From a virus: DNA of 24,744 bases. Shown here piece by piece: positions 11,401-16,991 of the stretch. A program made the position numbers and the translations under genes. The stretch is taken from the IMG/VR virus record IMGVR_UViG_3300020468_000068, positions 1-24,744 of that record; one strand, written 5' to 3'. The notes under the pieces were generated by a model. The model was not told the origin of the DNA. It searched no databases and saw only the letters and a program-made list of their open reading frames with translations. Numbering within the stretch: position 1 is the stretch's first letter; each line of letters starts with the position of its first letter.

Positions 11401-14400
11401 GTGTAGGATTAGTTAAGACTACAGGTCTGTTTAACATTCCAAATCATTTCTTTAATACAAATGAACAATTAACATATACACCTGGATCAACATTTACTGG
11501 TATAGCAGCGACTGCAGTTTCTATTGGTCAAACTACCAATACTGCAGGTGTTGTAACAACCATATTGCCTAGCACCGTATTTGCAAAAGTTATTGATGAA
11601 AATAAATTTGAACTGTATACAAGACCTGAATATGTTTCATCAGGTGCTGCAGTAACATTTACTGGTAGTGGTGGTGGTAATGTACACAAATTGTCAATGA
11701 CAAAACAATTGACAAAATCAATTATTGGATTAGATGGTGTTGTACAACAACCAGTTACATTTACTAAGATTTCTCATACTTTAGGAACTTTTGATGGATT
11801 TACACATAATAGCACTGTTGGTATTGGTCTTACACAATTAGTTCTTAGCGGTATAGGTTCTATAACAACATCTGATATTTTAAAAATTAATGATGAATTT
11901 ATGATTGTTACTGAAGTTGGATTTTCAAGTACACCAACAGGAACAATTAATGATGCAATAGATGTTGCTGCAGGTATTGCAACACTTCCTACAGTAAAAG
12001 TAAGGAGAGGACAATTAGGCATTTCAGCAACTACTCATACTGCTGGAGCAACAGTAAGACTTCATAGAGGATCATTCAATATTATTGATAGTACTTTACA
12101 CTTTACAGATCCTCCAAAAGGAAATACTAGATCAAGAAAAGATGATACAAATTTACCTTTTGTTAAAGCAGATTTTAGTGGTAGAACTTTCCTCAGAAGT
12201 AACTATACTACTAATATGTTATTTGATGACATATCAGATGACTTTACAGGAATTGGTAAAACGTATAGTCTTACAGTTGGTGGAGCAAACACTTCTTCAG
12301 GTATAGGTATTGGTAATGGAGTTTTATTCATAAATGGTGTATTTCAAACACCAAAAACTTTAAACAATACAGGTAATAATTATGAATTTATAGCAGATAC
12401 AACTGCAGGTATTTCAACAGTTGAATTTACTGGTATAACTTCTACAAATGGTGATTTTATAGTATCAGAATCTGATATTAACCAAAACCAAGTTCCAAGA
12501 GGTGGAATAATAATATCTCTAGGATCAACTGCTGGTCTTGGGTACGCTCCATTACAAGGTGCAAAAGTAAAAGCATTTAAAAATAATGCTGGAGGATTAA
12601 CAAGTATTGTTGGTATTGGTACATCATCAGGATTTAATCTTGGTATTCAAACTGCTGCATACGATAATATCACAGGTATTATTACAGTAACTACTAACAC
12701 TGTTCACGGATTTGGACTTGAAAGACCAAACACTGTTAAATTAAAGAATTTAGAGTTTAGTTGTGTGGGTTATAGTGGTGTTACAACGACTATTTTCCAA
12801 GATCATGATAGACCTTTATTCTTAGTTGGAATTGTCTCTGATAGAACATTTAAAGTCCAAGCAGGACCAAGTACAATCTATCATACTTATCAAGGTGGTG
12901 GTGAAGCATATGAGTTCTTTGAAGATCTTACATTTGGTTCAGGATATCGTGGTGGTTCAGTTGCGATTGGTGTTACTGATCAGGCATATGTACATAGATT
13001 TGTGAGTTCTGGTATAGGTTCAGTTAAGAAAACTGCATTCTCAGGATCATCAAGTCAAGGATTTACTGCTACTAACGCAGATTATATCTCTCATACTGGA
13101 AATCTAATACTTACTATTCCAAATCATACTTTTACAACTAGTGATACAGTTGGTATTGATACTGGTGGACTAGTATTTAAATGTTCTAAAGATGATTTCT
13201 TCTCTGATCATCCTTATCCTCGTGAGGTATCAAAAACTAAGGGAACTGCATCTGATGGAGTTGGTGGTAAAGATCCATTTGCTGGAATACAAACTGGTAT
13301 TGGAGCAACTACACTTAATACAATCACATTCTTCGTTGGTCAAGGTGGTGGTGGTGGAACTGGTGCAAATGTTACTGCATCTGTTGGTGTTGGTGGAACT
13401 TTATCATTTAATATTGTTTCTGCAGGAACAAGTTATGTAAATCCAGAAATTATCATTCCAGAACCTAATTACGATAACTTACCTGTTGTTGGTGTTTCAA
13501 GATTAGGAGTTGGTTCAACTACAGATACTGGATCTAACTTATTAATTGATGTAGAAGTAGGAGCATCGAGAACAACAGTTGGTATTGGTTCAACTACATT
13601 TGAAATATCTAAGTTCCAAATAGCAAGACCTGGTCATTCATTTAAAATTGGTGACAAATTCAAACCTGTTGGATTAATTACTGCTGCACATTTATCACAA
13701 CCAATAAACGAATTTGAACTTGAAGTTTTGCAAATATTTAATGATAAGTTTTCTTCTTGGCAATTTGGTGAAATTGATTTTATTGATAATATTAAAAACT
13801 TACAAGATGGTTCAAGACTTAGATTCCCATTATTCTTTAATGGACAATTATTAAGTTTTGAGAAAGACAATACAAACTCACAATCTGCATTAATTGATTT
13901 GGATGCAGTATTATTAATATTTGTCAATGGAGTTCTTCAAAAACCAGGTGAATCTTATTCATTCCGAGGTGGTACAACATTTATATTTGAAGAAGCACCT
14001 ACGGGAGAGACATCACCAGGTGCAAATGATCACGATAAAGTTGATATATTCTTCTACAAGGGTCAAGATGGAGTTGATGTAGATTTAGTTGATGTTCAGG
14101 AGACAATAAAGATTGGTGATGAATTAAAGATTACAAAGAGTCCAATAGAGGTAACTACTTCTCAAACTGGTGAAAGAGTTGTTAAAGAAATATTAGGTGC
14201 AGATTTAGTTGAAACTAATATCTACACTGGATTAGGGGTTGATGAAGTTAATGAAAAACCAGTAAGATGGACAAAACAGAAAGTAGATTTAGTTGTAGGT
14301 GGACAAGTAATTGATAAATCAAGACCTTCTCTTGAACCACAAGTTTATCCTACTGCAAAAATTATTGGAGATCTTTCAGTAATTTCTGGTACAAATAGTG

Positions 14401-15353
14401 CAAATAGTATATTTGTTGATGAAGTTGAATCGTTCATTTATGAAGACGATGTTTATGGTTTATCAGCATTTGAATTTGATGCTCTAATAACATCAGGAAA
14501 GATAAATGTTGGTGCTTCAGCAACTGCTATTGTTTCTGCTGCTGGAACCATCTCAATTGATATTACAAATGCAGGATCTGGATACTTATCAGCACCAAGT
14601 ATTACAATTAGACCACCAATCGGTTCTGGAACTACAACTGGTATTGGATCTACAGCATTTGCAACAACCACTGTAACAAATGGTTCAGTTACTGATACAT
14701 CATTTACTGCTGTTGGTCTTGGTTATACACATTCAAATCCTCCAGAAGTTATCATAGAGTTACCTCCATTCCAAACTGAAAAAATTACATCATTTGATCA
14801 GGTAGAAGGTTTTACAGGAATTATAACAGGTATAACAACTACAACTACTAATAGTGGAACACAAGCAGCACTTAAATTCTTCTTTAGAGCAACAAAAACT
14901 GTTCAACCTAGACTTCAAGTAGGATATCCAGTCTTTATAAGAGATACATCAGTTGGTCATGGAGTTACATCCGTTGATGGACACAATTCTTCTATAGTTA
15001 GTATTGGCACAACATTCTTAGATAACATTTATAAAGTAGCTTCTATTTCAAGTGGTGGAGGTGAAGATGCTGAAATCGTTTGTAATGTTGAGAACGGTTC
15101 TAATATTGTTGGTATTGCAACCACAGGTTTCCACTATCCATCTGGAATTACTACATCTACATCATTGGGTCGATTAAGTTGGGGTAGATTATACGATGGA
15201 GTACGATCAAGTAATCCTATTTCGATAGGTGTGACTGGATTAACAGTCAATACTGGTTTAACTACATTCCCAACTATTCAAAGAAAAAATTATGATCCAA
15301 CATCACATAGGGGTCTCAGATCCACTGGTGCGATCAGAGTATTTGGACTTTGA
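2481..15353 (+). CDS. Giant baseplate wedge protein in gp7 position, YHYH-type domain
   Basis: A 4290-residue structural protein between gp6 and gp8, where T4 carries gp7 (1032 residues), the wedge initiator that binds gp10 and gp8. The N-terminus (LPEFLVNDFPNATEFFKQYY) and a helical segment at about 164-254 (FYKKLKKTFLPGLEG, then SKGIQESVRILFKVLYG and IKPSG) are of a kind seen at the start of such proteins in marine T4-like phages and probably anchor it in the wedge. A YHYH-like domain lies at about 1246-1362. The rest is a mosaic of beta-rich modules: 12 GxGY repeats, eight His-Gly/Thr-Gly-Asp type modules, three EIxxYT/RG modules and three NGVxQxP modules. A last conserved region (about 3750-4000) includes GLGVDEVNEKPVRWTKQKVD. 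There is no signal peptide, membrane segment or recognised enzyme site. It may form wedge plus side-fibre structure. Assignment to gp7 rests mainly on synteny. Confidence 0.82.
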   Translation: MSQIDKRIKVNTIIENQLPEFLVNDFPNATEFFKQYYISQEFQGGPSDLITNFDQYLRSDNLVPEVVVGVSSISSEITATDTTITVASTKGFPSEYGLLKIDDEIISYTGITSTSFTGCIRGFSGISGYNVGISSSLLEINRENLVFEDTTASSHSSGSTITNLSVLFLQEFYKKLKKTFLPGLEGNDFDTDLDVGNFFKFARSFYQSKGIQESVRILFKVLYGVESTILDLEGNLIKPSGAEFIRREVIIADLITSTADPQNLVGQTIFKSTDTSTNASVSEVEILKRDQKTYYKISLFVGFSDRDLIEGVFTVPGKTKSLSDVAINGNVISVDSTVGFGATGTIVSGQNNIDYTSKTINQFFGCTGVGVKINTADDIRSNETIFGYENGDLSKRVDLRITGVLSELVPISDISLVNEGENIFVKNIGEKIKNDNSSYKEIFANSWKYNTSSRFQIDIFGTTYTFRAPIDKSNLKVGDTFNILRRNQQVIEGTGTVSSIDTNLNQITVDNVVGFTTISNQLYDIRRILETATSTGVEIEQGNDVLITDVLNVYSDGETDGYVASNSLPNYNITVDTIKETTSGLSLDGKNPLTNEYSFIQFSPPSNENIKLIQGDAIVYSPQTEVLSGLESGRTYYVDPVTPPAGANISKIALYQSRSQIGTASTVQIGIGTTSVEDHTFILQSHADRKLQSDKILRRIPLSQNLSVSSKHETPINDIGILRDGVQIRSPISDDIIYYGNLESVEVLNGGKGYDVINPPSISVESTSGTTALVQPVITGIVNKVLVDPQNFDIESVKSISVTGGNGSGCVLQPVVGIRNRFVNFDSRDIFFNGGIDKDDETITFKTEHNLENGQLVYYSANNNSPIGIGAAYDSNNIITGTLSDGDPYFVRIVNPTTVRIFNTKQDALAGIAGINTVGLSTDTGASGIHRFRTENRTTLISVKVLESGSGYTNRKLKVNPSGISTAYDVINFKNHGFETSDIIEYNFQSGGSIISGLSTSNQYHVAKIDENSFKLATDSVNLERKAYANLTSSGVGLQEFFYPEIKVNIEVSYGSTVTGTFNLTPVVTGQITDAYVYEEGSNYGSTILNHQIKPDVEILTGKNGELKPIVVNGRIDSVSVVNKGDGYFSTPDLEITDAGTGSGAIVRPVIQNGQIINAIVINTGIGYSSLTTNIDVVPKGSNGSLGARVRSLKLNRAERFGNFNLTSRKNSFGFGVLGYSQDIISTLEDSFSIKTNGDFDQITTHSPIIGWAYDGNPIYGPFGYSDPDNINSDLKILSPSYKLDVSKVTNRPTGLKEGFFVDDYVYDGLGDLDAHNGRFCKTPEFPNGIYAYFASVGISSNTGKLEGKYPYFIGKTYRSPLINDNLILDHDFDFNNSNLLRNTLPYLVDEEFGDNDFIIESNETIRQITKIESVTKGNINDLTVLDGGEGYKVGDLTVFDNTDTNGSGFSAKVDEIVGIGVSRIDTTLQKFENVVFTWKDNDNVGVTTLPFIELNDQTSISISGLSTSILNLTGSFKIGISTDTIDLTKQMAVGNANGVIQDIYVSDIPNTVSIGGSLRVGSEILRVLNLYHIQKVIKVQRNEGGSIGIAHTSGSKIDVLNSQINIPVKTKKFESKTNDLVYFNGPQSVGVGTTSGGATSVKYFVGDVVKDLSIPTRTIHVPHHPFKTGQKVTLVKNNGANRFDVGRTPNVTEFKLPHVGKNTLDVYVINKGPDNIGILTTKVGIGSTSEGLYFYSKGSTSGISSGLYYFSSNHEQVTGDLEKVTTLVTTNVSAADTTTHNLQEGDVVKMNVVPNLSVGIGTTASISVNYNSEYEKLLINPLTFAASDVEANRIDISDHGLKTGDKIFYSGGATGLSTGDYFVNKVSDRYFQLAETLPDLNVTPVKIVSITANTGGANQSISLINPRIDVVKNSKLTFGLSSTTLSNFDFKVFYDRELTNEFLSSQDSTIFNVVGVGTIGIGTSPDRPLGAELTVQYSENTPDRLYYGLSKGGYISTSDTEVKDYSEIRFVDSTYNGEYKVFDVTNETFKISPLVPEFTTYLDTDCEKLEYTTRSTNVQGTIKDFKIISSGFNYKKLPKFKSITSANGKNANIVAVSTSIGRINDVRIVDIGYEYSSDKTLSPEAFISPVVNIDNLDIIESVNIVSGGANYINAPNLIVFNPVRNVVVDSSSLQPIAPNQTISEVKVIAPVTGLDSLNHQIIAINNSNGIGINSVQTSLTGLVTCFLETPMNGFVDPQPFAIGDEIFVEGVQRIGEIGVGATQGGISTNTTVEGDGFNSENYNYQFFTISDYIAGAQAILKFNLAGLTTNPGIAKTFQSGYASIINKSNYPVIEPIQTRGEFELNETLIVNSIKTDLLVVEIRDDYIKIDGKFDLKKGDRILGRSSNVSAEITSLVKNKAKFKTDFSNRQEYGWIDDIGKLNEDYQVIPDNDYYQNLSYTVKSTIEWDKFVNPVNRIVHPAGLKNFADTSIESQVSVGIGTTALTNDLIVLDVLNVLDLEEQQRVDAINNFDLVRDYDTRTNSSKFIELSNRVLTDFTRCKTNRVLVHDDISGEFSSTGFQENNTIIEELSEDFGNYLIQIVDPDTSDVQFTEVITLTTTDNAFLLEKTTDFTTLELGEFSTEITSTGEKNLIFTPTEKFTKDHDIKILKIDFNSDLTGIGTQAVGQVDLVGSNVGVDSTSSGVTTTTIAQFPNTDFNGLYASIFVQDSITKEINYNEVIVDFDGTRTTTSQTYVDTSLGLSNSSVGVITARFENNLIKLQCENDRINPLEVRSNVVGLGTTTTGIGTYRFLTIGQPTGAERSARLESNYVTGTASTITYGTINKTIDSSVKSIVRVSCGETSAIHQIISLRDTDDVLTVQYPFVSAGSTTGIGTFGGEISGNDINLRFYPDSEFNSLIEVQSFSQIFYTANDFSNVPQDLTFGRVTEKLFLSSYDGLSGLRANKTAFDLKYEGTPIYIKTFNPVGINSVADGVGLVKTTGLFNIPNHFFNTNEQLTYTPGSTFTGIAATAVSIGQTTNTAGVVTTILPSTVFAKVIDENKFELYTRPEYVSSGAAVTFTGSGGGNVHKLSMTKQLTKSIIGLDGVVQQPVTFTKISHTLGTFDGFTHNSTVGIGLTQLVLSGIGSITTSDILKINDEFMIVTEVGFSSTPTGTINDAIDVAAGIATLPTVKVRRGQLGISATTHTAGATVRLHRGSFNIIDSTLHFTDPPKGNTRSRKDDTNLPFVKADFSGRTFLRSNYTTNMLFDDISDDFTGIGKTYSLTVGGANTSSGIGIGNGVLFINGVFQTPKTLNNTGNNYEFIADTTAGISTVEFTGITSTNGDFIVSESDINQNQVPRGGIIISLGSTAGLGYAPLQGAKVKAFKNNAGGLTSIVGIGTSSGFNLGIQTAAYDNITGIITVTTNTVHGFGLERPNTVKLKNLEFSCVGYSGVTTTIFQDHDRPLFLVGIVSDRTFKVQAGPSTIYHTYQGGGEAYEFFEDLTFGSGYRGGSVAIGVTDQAYVHRFVSSGIGSVKKTAFSGSSSQGFTATNADYISHTGNLILTIPNHTFTTSDTVGIDTGGLVFKCSKDDFFSDHPYPREVSKTKGTASDGVGGKDPFAGIQTGIGATTLNTITFFVGQGGGGGTGANVTASVGVGGTLSFNIVSAGTSYVNPEIIIPEPNYDNLPVVGVSRLGVGSTTDTGSNLLIDVEVGASRTTVGIGSTTFEISKFQIARPGHSFKIGDKFKPVGLITAAHLSQPINEFELEVLQIFNDKFSSWQFGEIDFIDNIKNLQDGSRLRFPLFFNGQLLSFEKDNTNSQSALIDLDAVLLIFVNGVLQKPGESYSFRGGTTFIFEEAPTGETSPGANDHDKVDIFFYKGQDGVDVDLVDVQETIKIGDELKITKSPIEVTTSQTGERVVKEILGADLVETNIYTGLGVDEVNEKPVRWTKQKVDLVVGGQVIDKSRPSLEPQVYPTAKIIGDLSVISGTNSANSIFVDEVESFIYEDDVYGLSAFEFDALITSGKINVGASATAIVSAAGTISIDITNAGSGYLSAPSITIRPPIGSGTTTGIGSTAFATTTVTNGSVTDTSFTAVGLGYTHSNPPEVIIELPPFQTEKITSFDQVEGFTGIITGITTTTTNSGTQAALKFFFRATKTVQPRLQVGYPVFIRDTSVGHGVTSVDGHNSSIVSIGTTFLDNIYKVASISSGGGEDAEIVCNVENGSNIVGIATTGFHYPSGITTSTSLGRLSWGRLYDGVRSSNPISIGVTGLTVNTGLTTFPTIQRKNYDPTSHRGLRSTGAIRVFGL
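2712..2880 (+). repeat. EIxxYT-RG module, copy 1 (gp7-position protein)
   Basis: Residues about 78-133 read as a small beta-rich module: GFPSEYGLLKIDDEIISYTG, then FTGCIRGFSG. The pattern (short strand, G-x-L-x-I-D-D-E-x-I-x-Y, then a Cys/Arg-Gly turn) recurs at about 7143-7280 and 11817-12072 in this protein and at 23214-23433 in the DUF4815 protein. It resembles small tail-protein domains in which IxxExxxY is followed by an RG turn. Function unknown; probably structural. Confidence 0.55.
5703..6020 (+). repeat. GxGY repeat cluster 1 (gp7-position protein, three copies)
   Basis: Three successive copies centred on Tyr1084 (EEGSNYG), Tyr1128 (NKGDGYFSTP) and Tyr1168 (NTGIGYSS), spaced 44 and 40 residues. 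Each reads hydrophobic-x-hydrophobic-x-x-x-G-x-G/N-Y, then a short proline or strand segment, a glycine-rich turn (GTGSGAIVRPVI) and a strand with G-x-I. Single copies also occur at Tyr754 (NGGKGYDVINPP), Tyr952 (ESGSGYTN), Tyr1432 (DGGEGYKVGD) and Tyr3652 (SAGTSYVNP). The period and composition suggest a beta-solenoid or tandem beta-sandwich arm, which is an inference. Confidence 0.7.
6216..6564 (+). other. YHYH-like domain within the giant gp7-position protein
   Basis: Residues about 1246-1362 match the layout of the YHYH domain (PF14240): a GWAYDGNPIYGPFGY segment at the start, then LDAHNGRF and KTPEFPNGIYAYF, and finally YPYF. In the family name-giving motif the residues are Tyr-His-Tyr-His; here they are Tyr1331-Ala-Tyr-Phe1334, so both motif histidines are absent. 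His1316 in DAHNGRF is the nearest remaining one. The domain occurs in large virion proteins of marine T4-like phages and in bacterial extracellular proteins, and its role is not established. Recognition is by motif layout only. Confidence 0.72.
7143..7280 (+). repeat. EIxxYT-RG module, copy 2 (degenerate)
   Basis: Residues about 1555-1600: GSLRVGSEILRVL, then VQRNEGGSIGIAHTSGSKID. The order is that of the other copies (G-x-L-x-x-x-x-E-x-x-x-x, an Arg turn, A-H-x-x-G), but with Asn in place of the usual Gly after Arg. Confidence 0.5.
8670..8970 (+). repeat. GxGY repeat cluster 2 (gp7-position protein, three copies)
   Basis: Copies centred on Tyr2075 (SSGFNYKKLP), Tyr2116 (DIGYEYSSD) and Tyr2152 (SGGANYINAP), spaced 41 and 36 residues. 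They have the same build as the cluster around residues 1084-1168. The middle copy is the least regular, with the Gly-x-Gly replaced by Gly-Tyr-Glu. Confidence 0.66.
11430..13210 (+). repeat. His/TGDxVxY module array, copies 6-8 (gp7-position protein)
   Basis: Further copies open at His2989 (PNHFFNTNEQLTYT), His3409 (VHGFGLERPNTVKLK) and His3549 (PNHTFTTSDTVGI). The first continues to VFAKVIDENKFELYTR and the second to LFLVGIVSDRTFKVQ, matching the strand pair of copies 1, 2 and 5. The third has no clear second half. These three are about 1150 residues downstream of the first group, separated by unrelated-looking sequence. Confidence 0.58.
11722..14040 (+). repeat. NGVxQxP modules, three copies (gp7-position protein)
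   Basis: Three copies of a short motif with a hydrophobic run followed by [ND]-G-V-x-Q-x-P: IGLDGVVQQPVTF (about 11722-11760), LFINGVFQTPKTL (about 12323-12360) and LIFVNGVLQKPGESY (about 13914-13958). The last two continue to a Y-x-F segment and then to STVEFTG or TTFIFEEAPTG. NGVLQxPGxxY is a familiar motif of phage tail-fibre beta domains. The third copy sits in a longer conserved C-terminal region. Confidence 0.6.
11817..12072 (+). repeat. EIxxYT-RG module, copy 3
   Basis: Residues about 3113-3197: DILKINDEFMIVTEV, then VKVRRGQLGISATTHTAGATV. The ATTHxxGxxV ending is almost the same as ATTHAEGSLI in the DUF4815 protein (around 23390-23415), which links the two giant genes. Confidence 0.6.
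14553..14770 (+). repeat. GxGY repeat cluster 3 (gp7-position protein, two copies)
   Basis: Two near-consensus copies at Tyr4035 (TNAGSGYLSAPSITI) and Tyr4082 (AVGLGYTHSNPPEVII), 47 residues apart and close to the C-terminus. A run rich in GTTTGIGSTA lies between them. The first copy is the closest to the pattern seen widely in phage and bacterial tail proteins (GGSGYxxxPxVxI). Confidence 0.72.
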
Positions 15354-15365
15354 TTAAATAACCAC

Positions 15366-15373
15366 TATAAATA
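15366..15373 (+). promoter_or_regulatory. T4-type late promoter upstream of gp8
   Basis: TATAAATA lies in the 42-base gap between the giant gene and gp8, 22 bases before the gp8 ATG. It would give gp8 and the downstream DUF4815 protein their own late transcript, independent of a 15-kb read-through from the promoter at 102. No hairpin terminator is visible in the gap. Confidence 0.82.
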
Positions 15374-15395
15374 AAAAGAAAAGCAAAATTTTAAG

Positions 15396-16988
15396 ATGTC
15401 GGCAATAGTTACTGACCAATTTAGAATTCTGAACGCAAATAACTTTGTTGAATCAGTAGAAAATACAAATAATTCATACTATGTTTTTGTAGGACTAGCA
15501 AATCCTCAAGGAGCAGATACTGTAGTAGGTTATGGAAGATCAGGAAATTGGAACTCAAATACTCCTGCACCAACAGATAGTTTTTCATATAGAGCACACT
15601 CTGGAGATACTATGATGTTTGGTAAAAAGGTATCATCAGCAAATATACGAAGAATTATAAGAAGAGTTGATTGGATATCTGGAAATAGATATGAAATATA
15701 CAGAGATGATTATAGTGCTACAAATCAAAGTCCTCTAACTAAAGCAAATAGATTGTATGATGCGAACTACTACGTACTTAATTCCGACTTTAAAGTTTAC
15801 GTTTGTATTGATAATGGATCAAGCGGAACTAACCTACTTGGGAACGTCTCACAAGATGAACCAACATTCACAGATTTGGAACCATCAAAAGCAGGAAACA
15901 GCGGTGATGGATATGTTTGGAAGTATCTTTTCACTGTTTCGCCTAGTGATATTATTAAATTTGACTCAACTGAGTTCATCACTGTCCCTAATGATTGGTC
16001 TTCCAGCACTGATGCTCAAATAAGAGCAGTACGTGAAAATGGAGATTCTACGGTAAATGAAAATCAAATCAAACACATCTATATTGAAGATGGTGGTAAT
16101 GATTATGCAGACGGGTTAGGTCAAGAAGTTGATATTATTGGTGATGGTTCAGGTGGTAAGGCGAGAGTTGATGTGGTAAACGGTACAATCACAGATGTAA
16201 GTGTGAGTGCAGGTGGAAAAAATTACAGTTATGCTTTAGTTGATTTAGGAACACTCAATAGTAATGTTGGTGCAGATAAAAAAGCAAAACTTATTCCTAT
16301 AATACCACCAAAGTTGGGACACGGAAATGATGTATATACTGAATTAGGGACTGATAGAGTGATAGTATATGCTAGATTTGATGATTCTACAAAAGATTTT
16401 CCAATTGACACTAAATTTGCACAAGTAGGTATTGTAAAAAACCCAACGAAAGTAGGTACAGCATTAACCTATACAGATAATACTTATTCATCCTTACAAG
16501 CAGTTAAATTTAGTACTGTAGCTGGATCTTCACCTAAAATAGGTGAAGAAATTAGACAAACTCTGTCTGTTTCTCCACTTAATGGAAAAGTTGCAACAGG
16601 TTTTGTAGCATCATATGATCTTGAAACTAAAGTTTTAAAATATTTCAGAGATAGATCTTTAAATTTTAGCAGAACTTTTTACGATCATACTGACTATTCA
16701 GGAATTTCTACATCGGGTAGAGTATATGAATTTGAAAATGCAAGCACTTCAAATAATATAGTTGGAACAGCAACTTCATTCTCTGGAGCAGTTGATATTA
16801 CTTTTTCAGATGCCACAGTAAACCCAAATGGAACCAAGGTAATTAACTTGGGGACAACGTTTGCTCAAGGGTTATCTGATAGTGAGATAAATAAAGGGTC
16901 TGGTGAAATAATCTATCTAGATAATAGACCAATAATCAATCGAAATCCTCGTCAAAAAGAAGACATAAAAATCATACTAGAATTTTAA
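15396..16988 (+). CDS. 8: Baseplate wedge protein gp8, enlarged
   Basis: A 530-residue homologue of T4 gp8 (334 residues; PF09215), which forms dimers that clamp gp7 in the wedge arm. The N-terminal half carries the expected features: MSAIVTDQFRILNANNF, SYYVFVGLANPQGADT, ANIRRIIRRVDWISG with YEIYRDDY, LYDANYYVLN and DGYVWKYLFTVSPSDIIKF (to about residue 190). An insertion with two GxGY repeats follows (Tyr237 and Tyr277), as described separately. The C-terminus resumes gp8-like sequence, including LDNRPIINRNPRQKEDIKIILEF. The start is fixed by the late promoter 22 bases upstream. The stop lies three bases before the next gene. Most of the extra length over T4 is in the middle and C-terminal half. 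Confidence 0.9.
   Translation: MSAIVTDQFRILNANNFVESVENTNNSYYVFVGLANPQGADTVVGYGRSGNWNSNTPAPTDSFSYRAHSGDTMMFGKKVSSANIRRIIRRVDWISGNRYEIYRDDYSATNQSPLTKANRLYDANYYVLNSDFKVYVCIDNGSSGTNLLGNVSQDEPTFTDLEPSKAGNSGDGYVWKYLFTVSPSDIIKFDSTEFITVPNDWSSSTDAQIRAVRENGDSTVNENQIKHIYIEDGGNDYADGLGQEVDIIGDGSGGKARVDVVNGTITDVSVSAGGKNYSYALVDLGTLNSNVGADKKAKLIPIIPPKLGHGNDVYTELGTDRVIVYARFDDSTKDFPIDTKFAQVGIVKNPTKVGTALTYTDNTYSSLQAVKFSTVAGSSPKIGEEIRQTLSVSPLNGKVATGFVASYDLETKVLKYFRDRSLNFSRTFYDHTDYSGISTSGRVYEFENASTSNNIVGTATSFSGAVDITFSDATVNPNGTKVINLGTTFAQGLSDSEINKGSGEIIYLDNRPIINRNPRQKEDIKIILEF
16077..16247 (+). repeat. GxGY repeat pair inside gp8
   Basis: Two copies at Tyr237 (EDGGNDYADG) and Tyr277 (SAGGKNYSYALVDLG), 40 residues apart, with a GDGSGGKARVDVV turn and an NGTITDVSV strand between them. 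This is the same build and period as the repeats in the neighbouring giant proteins (Tyr1128 to Tyr1168 there is also 40 residues). T4 gp8 has no such repeat as far as I know. Confidence 0.7.
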
Positions 16989-16991
16989 CCG

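Noticed and set aside
13344-13360. GGT triplet run as a possible microsatellite for phase variation
   Set aside because: Only a few triplets (a Gly run in the protein); triplet slippage would not shift the frame.
12085-13440. Two plus-strand frames of 73 and 82 codons (12085-12306, 13192-13440) inside the giant gene
   Set aside because: They are very rich in Leu, Ile and Val, as expected from out-of-frame reading of AT-rich Gly/Thr/Ser sequence; the main frame runs through without interruption.
2481-15353. Giant gene as several genes joined by sequencing error, or as a polyketide/adhesin gene of a bacterium
   Set aside because: The frame is unbroken, with phage wedge genes directly before and after, no signal peptide, sorting signal or enzyme domain, and a normal stop before a late promoter.
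15354-15395. Possible terminator between the giant gene and gp8
   Set aside because: The gap is A/T-rich but has no stem of useful length; the late promoter explains it.
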